The notes beneath the pieces were generated by a model, which was not told the DNA's origin, did not search any database, and worked only from the letters and a program-made list of their open reading frames with translations. Of a DNA stretch of 64,000 nt, positions 35,174 through 44,186 are shown one piece after another. The first letter of the stretch is position 1; each line of letters begins with the position of its first letter. This DNA is from Planctomycetota bacterium (GTDB taxonomy: Bacteria > Planctomycetota > UBA1135 > GCA-002686595), in NCBI GenBank assembly GCA_016795205.1, contig JAEUHZ010000052.1, positions 31,882-95,881 of the forward strand, given 5' to 3'. The translations under genes were made by a program, and so were the position numbers.

Positions 35174-36034
35174 ATGCTGAGCTCCGTCTTCCTGCTCGCG
35201 TCCTGGCAGGCCGCGCCGCCGCCACCGGACGTGGTCACGTTCCTGCACGAGAACGGCCTGCCGGCGCGCTCCGGTCCAGTCGTCGACGGGCGCCGCGCGG
35301 GGCGCTGGACGGGCTGGCACGACAACGGGACCAAGGCCTACGAGGGTGAGTTCCGCGAGTACGAGCGGGTCGGAATATTCACCTACTGGGGCCCCAACGG
35401 GGTCAAGCAGTCGGAGGGGGCCTGGTCGGGCGGCGAGCGCACGGGGCCCTGGACGTTCTGGCACAAGAACGGCACGAAGGAGTCCGAGGGCGTGTACGAG
35501 TCCGGCCTCCGCGAAGGACCTTGGTCGGCCTGGGACGAGCGCGGCGTGCTGCGCCGGACGGGCCTGTTCCGCTTCGACCTGCAGGATGGCGACTGGACGA
35601 TCTTCGCGCCGAGCAGCGGCCTGAAGCAGTTCGAGGGCGTGTACCGCCGCGGGCTGCGCCAGGGCGTGTGGACGCGCTACCGGGAGGACGGCTCGCGCGA
35701 GTGGTCCGGCCTGTTCGGGAACGACAAGGAGGAAGGGCCCTACACCCGCTGGCACCCGAACGGTGAGATCGAGGCGCTGGGCTCGTACCGCGCCGGCCAG
35801 ATGGACGGCGACTGGGTCGGCTTCCACCCCAACGGGCAGCGCCACTACTTCGGCGCGTTCCGTCTGGGGCAGGAGACGGGCCCGTGGACCTACTGGTGGC
35901 CGAACGGCAACAAGAAGTCGGAGGGTCCGTTCCTGAACGGCAAGCGCCAGGGATTCTGGCGCGTGTGGACCGAGGACGGCGACCTGAGCCTGGAGCTCTC
36001 GGGCGCGTACGAGGACGGGCGGAAGAAGCCGTGA
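35174..36034 (+). CDS. MORN/YwqK-like repeat protein 3 with short signal-like N-terminus
   Basis: A 286-residue protein of about eleven repeats (for example WHDNGTKAYEGEFREYERVG and WHPNGEIEALGSYRAGQMDG). The conserved WHxNG signature is nearer the consensus than in its two neighbours. The N-terminus MLSSVFLLASWQAAPPP could be a short signal peptide or anchor. It is third of three adjacent repeat genes and overlaps the next gene by GTGA. It may be transcribed from its own TAGGCT box. Function unknown. Confidence 0.73.
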   Translation: MLSSVFLLASWQAAPPPPDVVTFLHENGLPARSGPVVDGRRAGRWTGWHDNGTKAYEGEFREYERVGIFTYWGPNGVKQSEGAWSGGERTGPWTFWHKNGTKESEGVYESGLREGPWSAWDERGVLRRTGLFRFDLQDGDWTIFAPSSGLKQFEGVYRRGLRQGVWTRYREDGSREWSGLFGNDKEEGPYTRWHPNGEIEALGSYRAGQMDGDWVGFHPNGQRHYFGAFRLGQETGPWTYWWPNGNKKSEGPFLNGKRQGFWRVWTEDGDLSLELSGAYEDGRKKP

Positions 36035-37095
36035 GCGCGCTGCACGCCCTGCCGTTCCTGGCCCTGCTGGCTGTCGTCGCTCCGCCCGCCGCGGGCGGGG
36101 TGGACGGCGCCGGGGAGCCCCTGACGCTGGCGCACGTGCCGCGCGTCGGCGAACGCCGGACGACGGCCTTCGTGCTCGACCGCGCGCTCGTCGCGCAGCG
36201 GCTCGTGACGCGCATGGGCGGCGACGAGCAGACCAGCCAGGACCAGATCGAGGTCAGCGGCCGCACGAGCCTGCGCTTCGCCGAGGAGGTCCGCGAGGTC
36301 GAGGGCGCGCGAGCAACCGTCTTCCGCCGGACGCTGGAGGAGGCCCAGGCGCGCGTCGACTTGCGTCAGGCGACGCCGGGAGGCAAGCCCCGGGCGCACA
36401 CGATCGAGGCCAGCTCGCCGCTGACCGGCGCGAGCGTGCTGTTCCGTTGGATCCCGGCGCGCGGCGAGTATGGCCGGCTCTACGACGGCTTGGAGACCAG
36501 CGAGGAGTTCCTGCCGCGGCTCGCTCCGAGCGTGGACCTCGCCGGCCTGCTGCCCGCGGGTCCCGTGCGCGCGGGCGACACCTGGAAACCCGACGCGACG
36601 CGGGTCGCCGAGCTGTTCGCGCCCGGCGGTCGGCTGCCGATGCGCTTCGCCAAGGGCGCCGATCCGCTGCTCGCGCGCACGGCGTCCCTGGGCGTGGCCG
36701 GACCGCTCCACGAGGTGTTCGGCGGCGCGGTGTCGGGCACGATCGAGGCCCGGCTCGCGGCGGTCGAGGGCGACACGGCGCGCATCGCACTGGTCCTCGA
36801 CGTGCGCGCCGAGGCGGATCAGACGGCGCTGAACCGCGAGCGGCTCACGGCGCCCGAGCGCTACGACGGCGTGCGCGTCAGCTCCGCGCGCGCGGTCTGG
36901 AGCTTCCGCGGCGAGGGCGAGTTGCGCTGGGACGTGCGCGCGGGCCGCGCCGAGCAGCTCGCCCTGGCCGGGGCCGAGGAGATCCGGCTCGAGCTCGCGA
37001 TGGACGGACCGCAGGGCGCGGGCGGGAGCGACCTGACGCTGTCGGGCGCGCTCAAGCTCTCGTTCGACGTGCGCGCGGGGCCGAACCCGCGCTGA
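36031..37095 (+). CDS. Exported protein of unknown function following the repeat genes
   Basis: A 354-residue protein, GTG start in the overlap with repeat protein 3, with a signal peptide (about residues 1-22). The mature part is beta-rich, with a GPVRAGDTWKPDA segment (about 185-197), a proline-glycine DTW motif common in secreted proteins that measure or modify a folded partner. I recognise no catalytic residues. Operon position links it to the repeat proteins. It ends 19 bp before the convergent matrixin-like gene. Confidence 0.65.
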   Translation: MSALHALPFLALLAVVAPPAAGGVDGAGEPLTLAHVPRVGERRTTAFVLDRALVAQRLVTRMGGDEQTSQDQIEVSGRTSLRFAEEVREVEGARATVFRRTLEEAQARVDLRQATPGGKPRAHTIEASSPLTGASVLFRWIPARGEYGRLYDGLETSEEFLPRLAPSVDLAGLLPAGPVRAGDTWKPDATRVAELFAPGGRLPMRFAKGADPLLARTASLGVAGPLHEVFGGAVSGTIEARLAAVEGDTARIALVLDVRAEADQTALNRERLTAPERYDGVRVSSARAVWSFRGEGELRWDVRAGRAEQLALAGAEEIRLELAMDGPQGAGGSDLTLSGALKLSFDVRAGPNPR

Positions 37096-37114
37096 GCCTG
37101 GCGTGGGGCGCGGC

Positions 37115-38473
37115 CTACGGGCAGTAGGTCACGCGCACCGCGTTCGTGAGCCCGACGCCGAAGGCGTCGCCCGGGTCCTGGAACCACAATTGGTAGTGCC
37201 GGGTCGTGCCCAGGAGCGCCGGCGTGATCGAGAGCGGGAGCGTGACGCCGCCCAGGAAGTCGAACTGGAACGAGCGCTCGCGGCGCAGGGGCCGCTGCAC
37301 GAGCAGCGTGCCCCCCTGGAAGGGTGCGGCGGCGGCGGTACCGCCGGAGAACAAGATCCCGCTCGCGCCCGGGATGCCGAGACCGGTCCCGATCTGCAGG
37401 TCGTCGAAGCCGATCACGGCGCGCCCCTGCACGAACAGCTCGGCCGGGCTGCCCTGCGAGGTCGTCTTGGCCGTCCCGTACAGCAGCGGCGGCGGGCACG
37501 GCTCGCGCGCCGGGTCGAAGGGGAAGGCGTTCGACAGCGCCGCGCCGCTCGTGCCGGGCACGCGGACCAGGACCTCGCCGGGGGCCGCGGCCGAGGGCAC
37601 CGGCACCACGATCTCGGTCCCCGCCGCATTCGACGCCAGCGGCCCGACCGCGAGCGGAGTGCCATCGGCCGCAGGCGAGCCATCCGTGAACCACACGAAG
37701 TTCGCGGCGAGGTCGAAGTGCGCGCCGCGCAAGAGCAGCGTCGCGCCGGCCAGCGCGTAGGAGTCGATGCGCGGCTTGGTGGGGGACTTCACCCCGTAGA
37801 GCGCCTGCACGCCCGCGATGTCGTCGGACTCGATCGAGCGCTTCTCGATGTGCGTGCCGGCGGCGGAGGGGAACATCGTCCAGGCGCTGTTCGTCCCCGA
37901 GTGGTCGAGGCCCAGCGCGTGCCCGTACTCGTGGGCCATGACGCCCTGGATGTCCTTGCTGTCGCCCGTGTTCGGGAAGAGCCCCGGCCCGTCCTGCCAG
38001 ATGGCGGCGTCGCGGTAGAAGCGGATGCGCCAGCCGTCCGTGATCGGGATCTCGCAGAAGGCCAGGATGCCGAGCGAGGCGCCGGCGAGCTCCGACACCA
38101 CGTTGTCGTTCACGCCGCCCACGCTGCTCGCGTAGCCCTGGAAGGTCGAGTCGAAGTTGGCGCCGCCGCTGCCCAGGCCGCCGGGCTGCGACGGGTCGCC
38201 CTCGCCATCGTGACGGCGCTCGCTGCCCCACTCGGCGACACCCTTCCAGATCGCGAGCGCGGCGCCGGTGGCCCCCGGGAAGTTCGGGTCGGCTTGCTGG
38301 TTGTCGTTGGCCTCGGGGTCGCTGAAGTTCGGGAAGATGCGGAAGTCGCGTTGGGCGAGGTCCAGGGTGCCGCCCAGCGCGACCCAGGCGCGCGGCCGCG
38401 CGGGCAGGACGAAAGCGGCCAGGGTCAGGAGGCCCAGGGCGGAGAGGGTCGCGCGGCGGAAGGCGGCGGGCAT
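37115..38473 (-). CDS. Secreted matrixin-type zinc metalloprotease
   Basis: A 452-residue exported protein with an N-terminal signal peptide. The zinc-binding HEYGHALGLDH (about residues 180-190) is the matrixin HExxHxxGxxH motif, and TMFPSA follows as the methionine turn. About residues 230-310 resemble an IPT/TIG-like beta domain (YALAGATLLLRGAHFD). The C-terminal about 120 residues end with YQLWFQDPGDAFGVGLTNAVRV, similar in design to the C-terminal module of two other exported proteins here. Probable role is extracellular protein degradation. Divergent from htpG. Confidence 0.83.
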   Translation of the reverse strand: MPAAFRRATLSALGLLTLAAFVLPARPRAWVALGGTLDLAQRDFRIFPNFSDPEANDNQQADPNFPGATGAALAIWKGVAEWGSERRHDGEGDPSQPGGLGSGGANFDSTFQGYASSVGGVNDNVVSELAGASLGILAFCEIPITDGWRIRFYRDAAIWQDGPGLFPNTGDSKDIQGVMAHEYGHALGLDHSGTNSAWTMFPSAAGTHIEKRSIESDDIAGVQALYGVKSPTKPRIDSYALAGATLLLRGAHFDLAANFVWFTDGSPAADGTPLAVGPLASNAAGTEIVVPVPSAAAPGEVLVRVPGTSGAALSNAFPFDPAREPCPPPLLYGTAKTTSQGSPAELFVQGRAVIGFDDLQIGTGLGIPGASGILFSGGTAAAAPFQGGTLLVQRPLRRERSFQFDFLGGVTLPLSITPALLGTTRHYQLWFQDPGDAFGVGLTNAVRVTYCP

Positions 38474-38523
38474 GCGGCGGCGGTGGCTCGGAAAGCCCTT
38501 CCCTAGGACGGGATCGGGCCAGT

Positions 38524-38545
38524 CTCCGTTCCGCGAACGGCGGAG
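38524..38545. repeat. Imperfect palindrome between matrixin and htpG genes
   Basis: CTCCGTTC and GAACGGCGGAG pair around CGC apart from a two-base bulge. It lies in the 196-bp divergent region. It is not the CIRCE heat-shock element. It could be a regulatory site or a leader hairpin for either gene. Confidence 0.3.
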
Positions 38546-38608
38546 TTCGAGGGGCGGGGGGGCGGCGGGGCCCCACGCGGAAGGCTAGCCCAGGACCCGG
38601 CTCCCGGC

Positions 38609-38636
38609 TTGCCGGGGCGCGGAAAACGCCCAGAAT
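38609..38636 (+). promoter_or_regulatory. Candidate promoter for htpG
   Basis: TTGCCG (38609-38614) and CAGAAT (38631-38636) are separated by 16 bases, 33 bases before the ATG. This resembles a housekeeping sigma promoter with one mismatch at the first -10 position. No CIRCE or clear heat-shock sigma site is visible. Confidence 0.4.
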
Positions 38637-38669
38637 CTCGGCCCCGCCGCCCGCCAGCGGCCCTGCGCC

Positions 38670-40553
38670 ATGACGACCACGACCGAAACCCGACCGTTCC
38701 AGGCCGAGGCCGCCGAGCTCCTGTCGCTCGTCGTCCATTCCCTCTACAAGCAGCGCGAGGTCTTCCTGCGCGAGCTGGTCAGCAACGCCAGCGACGCGCT
38801 CGACAAGCGGCGCATCGAGGGCTTGAAGGATGCCCGCGTCGCGCTGGAGCGGGAGGGCGCGATCCGGATCGAGGTCGACCGCGCGCGGCGCACGATCGCG
38901 ATCGACGACGACGGCATCGGGATGAGCCGCGAGGAGCTCGCCACGAACCTGGGGACGATCGCGCGCTCGGGGACGCGGGCATTCCTCGACAGCCTGCGCC
39001 GCGAGGGCCAAACGGCGCCGAGCCTGATCGGGCAGTTCGGCGTGGGCTTCTACGCCAGCTTCCTCGTGGCCGACGAGGTCGTCGTCGTCAGCCGCCGGGC
39101 CGGGAGCGACGAGGCTTGGCGTTGGCGTTCCGACGGCCAGGGGTCGTTCACGATCGAGCCCGCCGAGCGCGCCGAGCCGGGCACGACCGTGACGCTGCGG
39201 TTGCGCGCGCAGCAGGAGTCGGACGACGAAGATCCGGCCGACTTCCTCGAGGAGCACGCCATCCGCGAGGTCGTGCGGCGCTGGTCGGATTTCGTCGAGC
39301 ACCCGATCCGCATGCAGGTCGAGCGCGAGCAGGACGGCCAGCGGGTGCGCGAGTGGGAGACGCTGAACTCGCGCCGCCCGCTGTGGACGCGCAAGAAGGA
39401 GGAGATTCGCCGCGAGGAGTACGACGCGTTCTACACGCGGCTCGCGCACGACTGGACGCCGCCGGCCGAGGTCGTGCACCTGCGCGCCGAGGGCACGCTG
39501 GAGTACACGGCGCTCTTGTTCGTGCCCGGGCAGCGGCCCATGGACCTGTTCGACGGCACGCAGGGTCGCTCGCGCGTGTCGCTCTACGTGCGGCGCGTGC
39601 TGATCATGGAGGACTGCCAGGACCTCCTGCCGCCTTGGTTGCGCTTCGTGCGCGGCGTCGTGGACGCCTCCGACCTCCCGCTCAACGTGAGCCGCGAGGT
39701 GCTGCAGCAGAACGCCCAGGTGCGCCAGATCCACAAGCACCTCGTGAAGCGCCTGCTCGACGCCCTGCGGGCCATGCTGGAGTCGGACCGCGCGCGCTAT
39801 GCCCGGGTGTGGGCCGACTTCGGACCGGTGCTCAAGGAAGGCATCGTCACCGGCGCCGACGAGGACGGGCGCATCTCGAAGCTGGCCTTGTTCGAGACCA
39901 CGCACGGCGCGGAGCCCAGCACGCTCTCCGAGTACGTGGCGCGCAAGCGCGAGGGCCAGCCGGCGATCTGGTACCTGACCGGGGCCGAGCGCCGCGTGCT
40001 CGAGGGTTCGCCGCATCTGGAGCTCTTCCGCCGCCGTGGCGAGGAGGTCCTGTTCCTGGTCGATCCGGTCGACGAGTGGGTCGTCGAGCACCTGCGCGAG
40101 TTCGAGGGCCTGCCGCTGCGCCGCGCGGACCGCGCGCAGGACTTGGAATCCTCGGCCGAGAAGGAGGCGCGCGAGCAGCTCGACCGCGAGCACCGCGCGG
40201 CGCTCGAGGCGCTCGAGAGCGAGCTCGCGGGCCAGATCGCGTCGGCGCGCTTCACCGCGCGCCTCAAGGACAGCCCGGCCGCGCTGGCCACCGAGGAGGG
40301 CGGCCTGAGCGCCAATCTGGAGCGCATCCTGCGCGCCGCCCGCCAGGACGTCCCCAAGTCCAAGCGCGTGCTCGAGCTGAACCCCGACCACGCGCTCGTG
40401 AAGCGCTACCTCGAGGCCCAAGCGGCCGAGCCGCGCTCGGCGCGCGCCCAGGACCTGGCGCAGCTGCTCCTGGGCCAGGCGCTGCTCGCCGAGGGCTCGC
40501 CGCTCCCCGACCCGGCGCGCTTCTCGAAGCTGCTCGCCCGGCTGTACGCCTGA
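38670..40553 (+). CDS. htpG: Molecular chaperone HtpG (Hsp90)
   Basis: A 627-residue cytoplasmic Hsp90, close to the usual 620-630. The N-terminal GHKL ATPase domain has ELVSNASDALDKRR (about residues 31-44), DDDGIGMSREEL, IGQFGVGFYASFLVADE, and GTTVTLRLR. The middle domain includes LYVRRVLIMEDC and LPLNVSREVLQQN, and the C-terminal dimerisation domain ends RLYA. It is an ATP-dependent chaperone that remodels client proteins. It appears monocistronic, with a 12-bp convergent gap to the DUF885 gene. Confidence 0.96.
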   Translation: MTTTTETRPFQAEAAELLSLVVHSLYKQREVFLRELVSNASDALDKRRIEGLKDARVALEREGAIRIEVDRARRTIAIDDDGIGMSREELATNLGTIARSGTRAFLDSLRREGQTAPSLIGQFGVGFYASFLVADEVVVVSRRAGSDEAWRWRSDGQGSFTIEPAERAEPGTTVTLRLRAQQESDDEDPADFLEEHAIREVVRRWSDFVEHPIRMQVEREQDGQRVREWETLNSRRPLWTRKKEEIRREEYDAFYTRLAHDWTPPAEVVHLRAEGTLEYTALLFVPGQRPMDLFDGTQGRSRVSLYVRRVLIMEDCQDLLPPWLRFVRGVVDASDLPLNVSREVLQQNAQVRQIHKHLVKRLLDALRAMLESDRARYARVWADFGPVLKEGIVTGADEDGRISKLALFETTHGAEPSTLSEYVARKREGQPAIWYLTGAERRVLEGSPHLELFRRRGEEVLFLVDPVDEWVVEHLREFEGLPLRRADRAQDLESSAEKEAREQLDREHRAALEALESELAGQIASARFTARLKDSPAALATEEGGLSANLERILRAARQDVPKSKRVLELNPDHALVKRYLEAQAAEPRSARAQDLAQLLLGQALLAEGSPLPDPARFSKLLARLYA

Positions 40554-40565
40554 GCGGCGCAGGCT

Positions 40566-42302
40566 TCAGCGCGGCTCGTCGAGGAAGCGCCAGGCCGGCG
40601 CGGCACCGGGCGCGGGCACCGCGCCCGTGAGGCGGGCGCGCACGAACTCGATCGGCACGTTCCCGCCGCGCAGCACGGCGTCGTGGAACTCGCGCGCGCC
40701 CATCCGGCCGCTCGCGACGAGCTCGCGGTGGAGCGCGCGGAACTGCACGCCGCCCGTGAGGTAGGCGGCCTGGTAGAGCGGGCCGTAGTCGCCGCCGAAG
40801 CTGCGGCGCACCTCGGCCTCCGCCGCGCGCCGCTCGTGGCCGACCTCCTGGACCAGGAAGTCGACGCATTCGGCCTCGCTCATCGTGCCCAAGTGGAAGG
40901 AGAGGCTGAAGACGATCCGCGCACAGCGGTGCGAGCGCCAGAAGAGCATCCCGATGCGCTCCTCGGGCGTGCGCGCGAAGCCCTGGTCCCACAGGAGCAT
41001 TTCCCACCACAGCGCCCAGCCCTCGGTCCAGAAGGCGGTCTGGAACGCACGGCGGTGCGGCGCGAAGCGCTGCGTCATGAACTGCTGGAGGTGGTGCCCC
41101 GGGATCAGCTCGTGATGCACGACCGCGCGCGAGAAGGCACGGTTGTTCGCGCGCAGGGACATGAGCTTGTCCTCGTGCGACATCGAGCCGGTCGGGAACG
41201 AGACCTGCACCACCTCGCCACCCAGGAAGAATGGGCTCGTCTTCTGGGCCTCGGGTGACAGCATGCGCATGCGCCAGGTCTCGACGGCCAGCGGCGGAAC
41301 GCTCACGAGCTCGTGGCGGGTCACGAACTCGACGGCCTCCTGGGCCAGGTCCTTGACCAGCGCCGGCTGCTCGCCGGGCGCCACGTGCTGGGCCTTGACG
41401 GCTTCGAGCGCCGCGCGCCAGTCCGTGCCGTGCCCCAACTCGACGGCGGCTCGCTCGAACGCGGCCCGGCACAGCGCGAGCTCGGCGCGGGCCATGTCGA
41501 CCAGCTCCTCGGGCGTGTGCGCGATGCGCTCGAAGCCCAGCTCCGCGAGCAGCGCCGCGCGCCCGATCGGATCGCCCAGGATCGTGTCGCGGTCGTCGTC
41601 CGCGAGCTGCGCGACGCGCTTGCGCAGGGCCTTGCCGTGCGCTTCCAGCGCGGCGAGCGCGGCCTTGGCCGGCTCGGCCGTCCACCAGTCGAACAGCGGA
41701 TCGTAGCCGGCGCGGAAGGCGCGCCACTCGTCGAGCTCGCGGCGCAGCCGCTCCAGCGTGCGCGCGGCGCGGAACCCGAGCGCGCGGCCAGCGGGTGGCT
41801 CGGCGGCCTGCTCGAGCGCCGTGCGCGCCTGCTGGGCAGCGCGCGCGATCGCGTCGAGTTCGTCCGCGGCGGCGCGGGGCTCCACGGGCTCGACGCGCTG
41901 GCGTGCCTCGCACAGCGCGACCACGCGCGACGCGTAGGGCACGAGGGTGAGGACCTCGGCCCGCCGCGCGTCCTCGAGCTCGAGACGGCCGGCGAGCGCG
42001 TCGATGCGGTTCACGAGCAGCGACAGGTCGAGCCGCTCCTCGAGCTCGAGCCGCGCGGGATCGACGCGCGCGAGCTCGGCGCGCTCGGCCGCGAGGAACG
42101 CGCCGAGGCGCGCCGAGCGCGCGGGAGAGAGCGGCGCGTCGTGGAAGCGACCGAGCGCGCCCCAGTCGGCCTCGAAGCGCACGACGCGCTCGCGGATCGG
42201 CGCGCTGGCGTCCGGGATGGCCGGGGCGGGCGCGGGATCCTGGGCGGGAGCCACGCGGCAGGCGGCCGCGAGCGCGAGGAGCACGAGGGGGCGGAGCACC
42301 AT
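40566..42302 (-). CDS. DUF885 family exported hydrolase (possible metallopeptidase)
   Basis: A 578-residue protein with a signal peptide; AAAC near residue 15 may be a weak lipobox. The DUF885 hallmark HHELIPGHHLQ is present (about residues 385-395) and is followed by a Trp-rich stretch (FWTEGWALWWEMLLWD). The histidines and Glu probably bind a metal, and the family is thought to be peptidase-like, though substrates are largely unknown. ATG 42302 was chosen because a TACACT box ends eight bases before it and it begins a clean signal peptide. Convergent with htpG. Confidence 0.85.
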   Translation of the reverse strand: MVLRPLVLLALAAACRVAPAQDPAPAPAIPDASAPIRERVVRFEADWGALGRFHDAPLSPARSARLGAFLAAERAELARVDPARLELEERLDLSLLVNRIDALAGRLELEDARRAEVLTLVPYASRVVALCEARQRVEPVEPRAAADELDAIARAAQQARTALEQAAEPPAGRALGFRAARTLERLRRELDEWRAFRAGYDPLFDWWTAEPAKAALAALEAHGKALRKRVAQLADDDRDTILGDPIGRAALLAELGFERIAHTPEELVDMARAELALCRAAFERAAVELGHGTDWRAALEAVKAQHVAPGEQPALVKDLAQEAVEFVTRHELVSVPPLAVETWRMRMLSPEAQKTSPFFLGGEVVQVSFPTGSMSHEDKLMSLRANNRAFSRAVVHHELIPGHHLQQFMTQRFAPHRRAFQTAFWTEGWALWWEMLLWDQGFARTPEERIGMLFWRSHRCARIVFSLSFHLGTMSEAECVDFLVQEVGHERRAAEAEVRRSFGGDYGPLYQAAYLTGGVQFRALHRELVASGRMGAREFHDAVLRGGNVPIEFVRARLTGAVPAPGAAPAWRFLDEPR

Positions 42303-42310
42303 GGGCGCGG

Positions 42311-42316
42311 AGTGTA
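42311..42316 (-). promoter_or_regulatory. TACACT -10-like hexamer, 8 nt before start (minus strand)
   Basis: Read on the minus strand, TACACT ends eight bases before the ATG at 42302, with only a GC-rich spacer. It matches the leaderless pattern of six other sites. Confidence 0.45.
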
Positions 42317-42465
42317 CGCAGCCCACCTCGACCCCGTCGGGAGCCGTGCCGGCGCCGCTGGCCGGCGTGGCGCGGTCGGGCGCGGGGGAGATTCCGTTCC
42401 ACGCTCGCGGGTCTGGGGTCACGGTGCGGCGACCGCTCGCCACCCGCACCCCAGAAGGACCCTCG

Positions 42466-44136
42466 ATGACCACGCAGCGCTTGTTCCTGGCCGCCTCGCT
42501 TCCGCTCGCCGCCCTGGCGGCGCCGGCTTCCGCCCAGCAGTTCCCGGTCTTCTCGATCGATTGGAACGGCCCCACGATCGGGGTCCCGAACTCGTTCACG
42601 GGCGCGCCGATCACCGAGGGCGACCTGCTCAGCGGGCCGACGCTGGTGCCCGCCCCGGGCCCGCTGCCGCCGCCGGGCATCGTCGAGACCGCCGGCTTCG
42701 CGTTCCCCGTCGGGCTGGGGCTGGGCTGGTACGCGCCCTGCGTCGGGCACCCGGCCTACACGCCCTGCCGCGTCGAGGTCGACGCCCTGAGCCACGGCCT
42801 CGACGCGCTCGTGCGCTGCACGGCCACGGGCACGACGCCCGGCGCGCGGCAGTGGGCCTTCTCGGTGCGCACGCGCAGCGCCGGGATCCCCGGCACGCCC
42901 GCCGCGCCGACGGTCTGGACCGAGGGGCCCTGCCAGGACGACGGCGCCGACGTGTTCGTCGACCTGGGCGTCGGCTGCGGCCCGCTGGCGCCGACCGCTC
43001 CGATCGTCGGCAGCACGGGCTACGTCGACGGCAACGGCCTGCCGAGCTGCTCGGGCGCCGTGTACCCCGGCACGGGCCTGCGCGAGAACCCGCCCGGCAC
43101 GATCCACGGCGACAACCTCGACGCCGTCGACGACGACGTGCCCGATCGCGCGTTCCCGTCGGCGACCTGCACCTACTTCTCGCTCGACAGCGCGTTCGTC
43201 GACCCCGTGACCGGACTCCCGAACTCGGGCAGCGCCGTGGCGAACGGCTTCGTGGGCGGCGACGTCCTGCGCTCCTGCCCGGGGTGCGCGCCGGCCGTGT
43301 ACGCCAGCGCGATCCAGCTCGGGCTCGCGCCGAACGACCTGGACGATCTCGACGCGCTGGTCCTGCGCGAGAACGGCGTGGCCGGCTACCAGCGTTCCTT
43401 CTCGCCCTACGACTGGACCAGCGGGCAGACGGACATGCTGTTCTTCTCCGTGCGCCGCGGCAGCGCGATCATCGGCACGCCGGACGCCTTCTTCGGGCTG
43501 CCGATCAGCGAGGCGGACATCCTGGTCCCGACCGGCGCCGTGGGCGGGCCTCCCGGCATCTGGATCGCGGGCGAGAACCTGGGCCTGCGCACGCAGCGCA
43601 TGGGCACGATCTTCGTCGCGGACGATCTCGACGCGCTCGACTCGTTGCACCTGCCCGAGCAGGGCACGCCCTACTGCTTCGGCGACGGCAGCGGCCCGGC
43701 CTGCCCGTGCGGCAACTTCGGCAGCGCGGGCCGTGGCTGCGCGAACAGCCAGCGTCCGGAAGGCGCGATCCTGTGGTCGAACGGCACGCCCTCGCTCTCG
43801 AACGACACGGTCTACATGGCCGTGTCCGGCACGCCGAACAACGCCACGACACTGCTGTTCCAAGGCACGCTGGCGCTGGTGGGCATCCCGTTCGGCGACG
43901 GACTGCGCTGCGTGGGTGGCAACGTGCGTCGCCTCTACCAGCGCCAGGCGCTGTGCGGCAACCGTGAGTTCGGCTACGGCGTGCCGACCGACCTGCCGCT
44001 CAGCGTGCAGGGCAACCTGATGATCCCCGGCACGGTCCACTACCAGGTGCAGTACCGCGACGCGAACCCGACGTTCTGCTCGGTGCCCGACTTGTTCAAC
44101 TTCTCGAACGGGTACCGGCTGGTCTGGGCGCCCTGA
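42466..44136 (+). CDS. Exported protein with C-terminal module shared with the metallopeptidase
   Basis: A 556-residue exported protein (signal peptide about residues 1-24, MTTQRLFLAASLPLAALAAP). Two similar beta-rich halves can be seen: residues about 30-200 and 300-400 share the phrases GPTIGVPNSFTG / SAIIGTPDAFFG and AGENLGLRTQR. From about residue 402 (YCFGDGSGPACPCGN) the shared C-terminal module starts, with FGDGLRCVGG and a FNFSNGYRLVW ending. No enzyme motif. ATG 42466 has AGAAGGA upstream. Likely a surface or extracellular protein of a lineage-specific family. Confidence 0.75.
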   Translation: MTTQRLFLAASLPLAALAAPASAQQFPVFSIDWNGPTIGVPNSFTGAPITEGDLLSGPTLVPAPGPLPPPGIVETAGFAFPVGLGLGWYAPCVGHPAYTPCRVEVDALSHGLDALVRCTATGTTPGARQWAFSVRTRSAGIPGTPAAPTVWTEGPCQDDGADVFVDLGVGCGPLAPTAPIVGSTGYVDGNGLPSCSGAVYPGTGLRENPPGTIHGDNLDAVDDDVPDRAFPSATCTYFSLDSAFVDPVTGLPNSGSAVANGFVGGDVLRSCPGCAPAVYASAIQLGLAPNDLDDLDALVLRENGVAGYQRSFSPYDWTSGQTDMLFFSVRRGSAIIGTPDAFFGLPISEADILVPTGAVGGPPGIWIAGENLGLRTQRMGTIFVADDLDALDSLHLPEQGTPYCFGDGSGPACPCGNFGSAGRGCANSQRPEGAILWSNGTPSLSNDTVYMAVSGTPNNATTLLFQGTLALVGIPFGDGLRCVGGNVRRLYQRQALCGNREFGYGVPTDLPLSVQGNLMIPGTVHYQVQYRDANPTFCSVPDLFNFSNGYRLVWAP

Positions 44137-44186
44137 GACCGCCGCGCCCGGTGCCCTCCGGCGGCGGGCGTGCACGGCACTTCGAA

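Noticed and set aside
33200..36034. YwqK-type antitoxin function for the repeat genes
   Set aside because: The label comes from distant B. subtilis naming. No toxin gene is adjacent and the proteins are repeat scaffolds, one with a clear signal peptide.
38474..38669. CIRCE heat-shock operator upstream of htpG
   Set aside because: The inverted repeat present (38524-38545) does not match the TTAGCACTC-type CIRCE arms.
36861..40421. A 1186-codon open frame on the minus strand
   Set aside because: It runs across htpG in antisense and over the matrixin gene in another frame, with no recognisable domain and shadow-type composition.
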